This document shows, piece by piece, positions 59,986 to 64,000 of a stretch of DNA of 64,000 nt; the stretch's first letter is position 1; each line of letters starts with the position of its first letter. Source of the DNA: Litoreibacter halocynthiae (GTDB lineage Bacteria > Pseudomonadota > Alphaproteobacteria > Rhodobacterales > Rhodobacteraceae); assembly GCF_004365635.1 (NCBI RefSeq), contig NZ_SOBH01000002.1, forward strand, positions 744,001 to 808,000, given 5' to 3'. The notes under the pieces were generated by a model. The model ran no database searches. It was not told the DNA's origin and saw nothing but the letters and a program-made list of their open reading frames with translations. The translations under genes were made by a program, and so were the position numbers.

Positions 59986-60903
59986 ATGGATATTAACCGC
60001 AGACTGCTTATTGCCGGACTCGGAGGAGTTGTCGCGTGCGGACTTCCTCGCACTTCTCTGGCTGCTACGTCAGCCAAAATCGGAGACATGGAAATTCTAA
60101 GCGTTAGTGATGGCAATCTGGTTTTGCCCGGCGCAATGTTCTTTGACGGGCTTCCACAGAAGGAAGTCGATAGCATTATCACCCCCCTGAACATTTCAAA
60201 GAACCAAGTTGAGCCACCTTGCAACGTCACACTCCTGCGCTACGACGACCGTGTGGTTTTATTCGACGCAGGCTCTGGTGACGGCTTCATGCCATCTGCG
60301 GGCGCTTTGATTGATAGTCTCGACGCGATCGGCGTAGCTCCGGATGATGTAACGCATCTGGTATTCACACATGGCCACCCCGACCATCTTTGGGGCGTCC
60401 TTGACGATTTTGATGATCCGGTGTTCACCGAAGCCGAACACATGATGGGGCAAACTGAATGGGACTACTGGACCGACCCCGAGACCGTTAACTCCATCGG
60501 AGAGGCCCGCGCGTCCTTCGCGGTGGGAGCGGCGCGCAGGCTCGAAGCGATCGAAGATCGTATGACGTTTTTCGGCGACGGCGAAGAAATCTTACCCGGC
60601 ATCATGACGCATGCCAGCTTTGGCCACACACCCGGTCACATGTCGTTCGAAGTCCGCTCGGGGAGCGAAGCGCTTCTCATCGGCGGGGACGCTATTGGCA
60701 ATCATCACATTGCGTTCGCCCGGCCAGATTGGCCAAGCGGATCCGATCAGGATCCGGGCTTAGGCGCTGTGACCCGAGCGCGCCTGCTCGACAAACTATC
60801 TCATGACAAGATCACCCTACTGGGCTTCCATCTTCCGAATGGTGGTATCGGGCAGGTCGAACGTCAGGACACCGGATATCGTTTCATAACCGAGGACATG
60901 TAA
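59986..60903 (+). CDS. Exported MBL-fold metallohydrolase
   Basis: 305 residues with an N-terminal signal (MDINRRLLIAGLGGVVACGL, with twin Arg but not the full Tat motif), cleaved near Ala32. The metal motif THGHPDHLWG is intact, then SFGHTPGHMSFE, LLIGGDAIGN and LLGFHLPNGGIG supply the remaining ligands. It fits the large group of periplasmic MBL hydrolases of sulfur-gene regions (SoxH-like). The reaction is unknown. I use ATG 59986, since the frame from 59968 adds six residues before the signal. Its stop overlaps the next start by one base. Confidence 0.85.
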   Translation: MDINRRLLIAGLGGVVACGLPRTSLAATSAKIGDMEILSVSDGNLVLPGAMFFDGLPQKEVDSIITPLNISKNQVEPPCNVTLLRYDDRVVLFDAGSGDGFMPSAGALIDSLDAIGVAPDDVTHLVFTHGHPDHLWGVLDDFDDPVFTEAEHMMGQTEWDYWTDPETVNSIGEARASFAVGAARRLEAIEDRMTFFGDGEEILPGIMTHASFGHTPGHMSFEVRSGSEALLIGGDAIGNHHIAFARPDWPSGSDQDPGLGAVTRARLLDKLSHDKITLLGFHLPNGGIGQVERQDTGYRFITEDM

Positions 60904-61850
60904 TGAGGAATGCACTTTTACTGGCCGTTTTTGCGTGCGCAGGTGCGGCGCATGCAAGCGAAGACATCGCGGATAAATACCCAAACTCCCTACTTTACAA
61001 TAAGCCCGTCGAGGTGATCCCCGGCGTTTTTTCTGCCATCGGAGCCACCGCTCCGCCGACCTACGAAAACTCCGGCCATAACAACAACCTGAGCTTTATC
61101 ATCACGGGCGATGGCGTGGTCGTCGTGAACGGTGGGGCTGCTTATTCCCTAGCCAAGGCGCTCCATGACGAAATCCGCGCGATAACCGACCAACCCGTCA
61201 AATTGGTGTTCAACGAAAACGGACAGGGACATGCCGTACTCGGTAACAATTACTGGACTGAGCAAGGTATTCCCGTGGTTGCCCACCAAGAAGCTGCGGA
61301 CGTGGTCGAGGAATATGGCGGATCCATTCTTGAGGGAATGAAACGGTATAATCGCGACAAAGCCGAGGGCACCAAAGTGCAAGGCCCAACAGTGACCTTT
61401 GAAGACGAGTATATTGTCGACATGGGCGATTTCCACATCGAAGCCCGTTATCTTGGCCCAGCGCACAGTCCGGGCGATATCGTGATTTGGCTGCCAGAGC
61501 AAAGCTTGGTCATCGCCGGTGACATGGCCTTCCACGAGCGGATGCTGCCCATTTTCGAGGACACATATACCGCTGACTGGTTGGAAACTTGGGACACCGA
61601 ATTCGAGGCCCTTGGCGCGACCTATGTCATACCGGGTCATGGACACCCCACCAACATGGATCAGGTGCGCCGCTACACCAAAGGCTATCTGGAATATCTG
61701 CGTGGTGAGGTCGGCGAATTGATCGAGAACGGCGGTGGCCTTGCGGAAGCGTATTATGTCGACCAGTCACCCTATGCCAATCTCGATACGTTCGAAGAGC
61801 TTGCGACCAAGAATGCCGGTCGCGTTTTCGAGCAAATGGAGTTCGAATAA
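60903..61850 (+). CDS. Exported MBL-fold protein lacking the HxHxDH motif
   Basis: 315 residues with a signal peptide (MRNALLLAVFACAGAAHA). The fold is that of MBL hydrolases (GVFSAIGATAPPTY, YLGPAHSPGDIVIWLPEQS, VIAGDMAFHERM, VIPGHGHPTNMDQ). The HxHxDH metal motif is replaced by LVFNENGQGHAV (about 101-112), keeping one His (His110). His188, Asp207, His246 and His248 remain, so one metal site could persist. It probably differs in metal content or function from its neighbour at 59986, to which it is tightly coupled. The role is unknown. Confidence 0.82.
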   Translation: MRNALLLAVFACAGAAHASEDIADKYPNSLLYNKPVEVIPGVFSAIGATAPPTYENSGHNNNLSFIITGDGVVVVNGGAAYSLAKALHDEIRAITDQPVKLVFNENGQGHAVLGNNYWTEQGIPVVAHQEAADVVEEYGGSILEGMKRYNRDKAEGTKVQGPTVTFEDEYIVDMGDFHIEARYLGPAHSPGDIVIWLPEQSLVIAGDMAFHERMLPIFEDTYTADWLETWDTEFEALGATYVIPGHGHPTNMDQVRRYTKGYLEYLRGEVGELIENGGGLAEAYYVDQSPYANLDTFEELATKNAGRVFEQMEFE

Positions 61851-61856
61851 ACAGCC

Positions 61857-62924
61857 TTAGGCTGCAACAGCAGCACGGCGCGATATGCGGCCCATCACAA
61901 GGTGGGTCGCCATTGCGCCGACCCACATGAAGAACACAGCTACCCACGCGGTAATCGCGAAGACTGCGCCTCCCGACATACCAGCACCAACGGCGCAGCC
62001 ACCTGCGAGCATGCTTCCGAACCCCATCAAGGTCGCTCCAGCCAGATAACGCTCCATCGGCGTGTCCGGCCCGAACCGTTCAATGTGCGCCTCGCGGGTT
62101 AAAATGGCCATGGTCATCGACCCGACGAAAACACCCGGCACCAAGCCTACTCCAAAACCAAGCGGCAGTTCCGTGCTATTGACCAATCCCATCAGTGTAT
62201 CCGTCGACGGGCCCGTGAAAGTGACAGAGGAAATGGTGACAACTTCGAAAGACGCTTGAGATATCGCGTAAGTGAACAACCACCCCAAACCGACAGCGCT
62301 ACCAACGATTGCAGCCGCAATGGCATGGCTGGTCTGCACGTGAGAGCGCCGGGCCAACCAGAGTGCGAACGCTAAGGCAACCGCGGCAATGATCGCGGCG
62401 ATAATCGACGACAGGCCCAGTTGACTCAGTAGATTTCGCGCTTCGCCTCCGGGCACAAGCCATAGCGCCGCAAGAGCCTCTCGTGCGGGTGAGAGGGCAC
62501 CTCTCAACGACGCCTGCGCGACAAGAGTTAGGACAAGCCCCGTGATAATTGCGCGCAGGTTCCCCGTCGCGGACAGGACCAGCAACCGGCTTGCACACCC
62601 GCGCGCAAGGATCATTCCACAACCGAACATCAGACCACCAATAATCGCGCCAGACATGCTGCCGGTCGCCGCAAGCTGTCGCGATTCAGACACGTCGAGA
62701 ATACCCGCAGCGATGCTCAGCTGCACAAACAAAACCCCCGCACTGAACGCGATAAGCCAGATCGAAATGCGGGGCCCGAGACCGCCCTCTGACAACTCAA
62801 CACTGGCAGCCCTGAGACAAAATCGGGAATGCTGCGCGGATGCCCCGAAGATGATACCAACCAATGCTCCGGCCAGCATCAAAACGCCTCCGTCACCAAA
62901 TTGGTCGATCAAACTTTCAAGCAT
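61857..62924 (-). CDS. Full-length YeeE/YedE-family transporter
   Basis: 355-residue membrane protein with nine or ten TM helices containing both halves of the YeeE/YedE fold in one chain. Conserved Cys lie in MFGCGMILARGCASRLLV and GSMLAGGCAVGAGMSGG, and another in HSRFCLRAAS near the N-terminus; TsuA-type thiosulfate channels use three such Cys. It is convergent with the sulfur operon (6-base gap) and so is transcribed separately from it. Thiosulfate uptake is likely but the substrate is inferred. Confidence 0.88.
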   Translation of the reverse strand: MLESLIDQFGDGGVLMLAGALVGIIFGASAQHSRFCLRAASVELSEGGLGPRISIWLIAFSAGVLFVQLSIAAGILDVSESRQLAATGSMSGAIIGGLMFGCGMILARGCASRLLVLSATGNLRAIITGLVLTLVAQASLRGALSPAREALAALWLVPGGEARNLLSQLGLSSIIAAIIAAVALAFALWLARRSHVQTSHAIAAAIVGSAVGLGWLFTYAISQASFEVVTISSVTFTGPSTDTLMGLVNSTELPLGFGVGLVPGVFVGSMTMAILTREAHIERFGPDTPMERYLAGATLMGFGSMLAGGCAVGAGMSGGAVFAITAWVAVFFMWVGAMATHLVMGRISRRAAVAA

Positions 62925-62975
62925 TCGTCTTACCTTTGCTTTCGCAGGCTAGAAAGACTGGACGAGCGATTTCAG

Positions 62976-64000
62976 TTACTGCGCTGCCAAAGGCATGCGG
63001 GCAAGCTCACACTGAGACCACAGGGATCCCAAAGCACCGATCAAGCGATCTACATCCCCTTGGCTATGCACTGGTGAGGGTGTGATCCGTAGCCGCTCGG
63101 TTCCTTTCGGAACAGTGGGGTAGTTAATCGGCTGAATGTAAATTCCATGATCCTGAAGCAGCAAATCAGAGATGTATTTGCACTTCACCGGGTCACCAAC
63201 CATCACTGGAATGATATGGCTCGGGTTTTCTGTATGCGGAATCCCAAGCGAATCCAGACGTGCTCGGACCTCGGAAACACGGCTTTGGTGCTGTTCTCGT
63301 TCTGCGGTGGACGACTTCAGGTGGCGGATCGAGACCGCCGCGCCCGCTGCAACTGCAGGAGGGAGCGCGGTCGTGAAAATAAAGCCACTAGCAAAGCTGC
63401 GAACGAAATCGCACAGATCCGCAGACGCCGCGATGTAACCACCAACAACGCCGAATGCTTTCCCAAGTGTACCCTCAATGACAGTGATCCGCTCCATGAG
63501 GCCTTCACGCTCAGCAATCCCGCCGCCGCGCGGACCATAAAGGCCAACTGCGTGAACTTCGTCGAGATAGGTCATAGCGTTGTATTTGTCCGCGAGGTCG
63601 CAAATCTCTTTGATCGGTGCAATGTCTCCATCCATCGAGTAGACGCTTTCGAACGCAATCATCTTGGGCTGGTTCAACGGAAGAGACGCCAATTTGGCCT
63701 CCAGATCGTTCAAGTCATTATGCTTCCAGATCATCCGCTCTGCCTGCGAGTGGCGAATGCCTTCGATCATTGAGGCGTGGTTCAACGCATCCGACAGAAC
63801 AACACAGCCCGGAATCTTGCCCGCAAGCGTGCCAAGCGCGGCCCAGTTGGACACATAACCGGATGTAAACAATAGCGCATCTTCTTTGCCGTGAAGATCG
63901 GCCAGTTCCGCCTCCAGCTGGACGTGATCATGGGTTGTTCCGGATATGTTACGCGTCCCGCCCGCGCCTGCGCCGCAACGGTCCAAGGCATCATGCATCG
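62976..64000 (-). CDS. hemA: 5-aminolevulinate synthase (N-terminus outside window)
   Basis: The minus-strand frame runs off the right edge; 340 codons of about 405 are visible. It is a fold-type I PLP enzyme of the alpha-oxoamine synthase family. [21 protein letters not shown] is the substrate-glycine region, [17 protein letters not shown] holds the cofactor Asp and His, and [17 protein letters not shown] the Schiff-base Lys. [23 protein letters not shown] is specific for ALAS. It condenses glycine and succinyl-CoA as the first step of the C4 haem route. Together with hemN it links this region to haem supply. Confidence 0.95.
   Translation of the reverse strand, partial: MHDALDRCGAGAGGTRNISGTTHDHVQLEAELADLHGKEDALLFTSGYVSNWAALGTLAGKIPGCVVLSDALNHASMIEGIRHSQAERMIWKHNDLNDLEAKLASLPLNQPKMIAFESVYSMDGDIAPIKEICDLADKYNAMTYLDEVHAVGLYGPRGGGIAEREGLMERITVIEGTLGKAFGVVGGYIAASADLCDFVRSFASGFIFTTALPPAVAAGAAVSIRHLKSSTAEREQHQSRVSEVRARLDSLGIPHTENPSHIIPVMVGDPVKCKYISDLLLQDHGIYIQPINYPTVPKGTERLRITPSPVHSQGDVDRLIGALGSLWSQCELARMPLAAQ

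Noticed and set aside
1-64000. tRNA, rRNA, CRISPR, insertion sequence or prophage elements
   Set aside because: I looked for TTCGA-type T-loops with acceptor stems, regularly spaced repeats, transposase motifs and integrase genes and saw none. Faint or diverged elements could be missed without a search.

Overview
The window looks like a chromosomal segment of an alphaproteobacterium of the order Rhodobacterales, most likely the Roseobacter group. The evidence is gene content and order: an FnrL-type regulator beside hemN and cbb3 oxidase genes, L-malyl-CoA/beta-methylmalyl-CoA lyase of the ethylmalonyl-CoA pathway, a 5-aminolevulinate synthase (C4 haem route), phbAB for polyhydroxybutyrate, tandem def genes with fmt, and a TIGR02302-type protein. 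I see no rRNA, tRNA, insertion sequence, prophage or CRISPR array. Both edges cut genes: a methyltransferase on the left and hemA on the right.

Layout. 1-11.2 kb: methyltransferase, rnhA, a UPF0126/TRIC membrane protein, a converging fmt-def-def-def block, a PatB/MalY C-S lyase, a ybbP-ybbA ABC exporter divergent from a tesA-like esterase, malyl-CoA lyase and an AraC/GyrI regulator. By eye this part is richer in GC than what follows. 11.2-30 kb: accA, a PPOX flavoprotein, an acyltransferase, ftsEX, a zinc-ribbon protein, a TIGR02302 protein, lysA, a PAP2 protein, ETF-ubiquinone oxidoreductase, a TPR protein, ispE, a polyprenyl diphosphate synthase, trmN6, small conserved proteins, a DMT transporter and a LysR regulator. 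30-37 kb: phbB-phbA with a clear terminator, an EAL protein, tag, 6-phosphogluconate dehydrogenase and a MATE transporter.

36.9-48.7 kb is a microaerobic respiration and haem block: ccoGHIS, ccoNOQP, fnrL and hemN, with three FNR boxes (upstream of ccoG, upstream of ccoN, and between fnrL and hemN). rsgA sits between the two cco operons on the other strand. A stand-alone Lrp/AsnC ligand-binding domain follows hemN.

49-53.6 kb is a compact nucleotide-sugar cassette: gmd, an fcl-like epimerase/reductase, a ColD-type dehydratase with His in place of the aminotransferase Lys, and manC. Together these could make GDP-L-colitose or another GDP-3,6-dideoxyhexose for surface polysaccharide.

53.7-62.9 kb is a reduced-sulfur region: a Crp/Fnr regulator with a dyad operator candidate just downstream, a DUF2892 protein, split YeeE/YedE transporters (PmpA/PmpB-like), a persulfide-dioxygenase-like MBL protein, a rhodanese-loop/DUF442 domain fused to a sulfide:quinone oxidoreductase, a SulP anion transporter, two exported MBL-fold proteins (one without the HxHxDH motif), and a full-length YeeE/YedE transporter. 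I infer import of reduced sulfur, oxidation of sulfide to persulfide and on to sulfite, and anion export. This region and the dideoxysugar cassette are the most interesting parts of the window.
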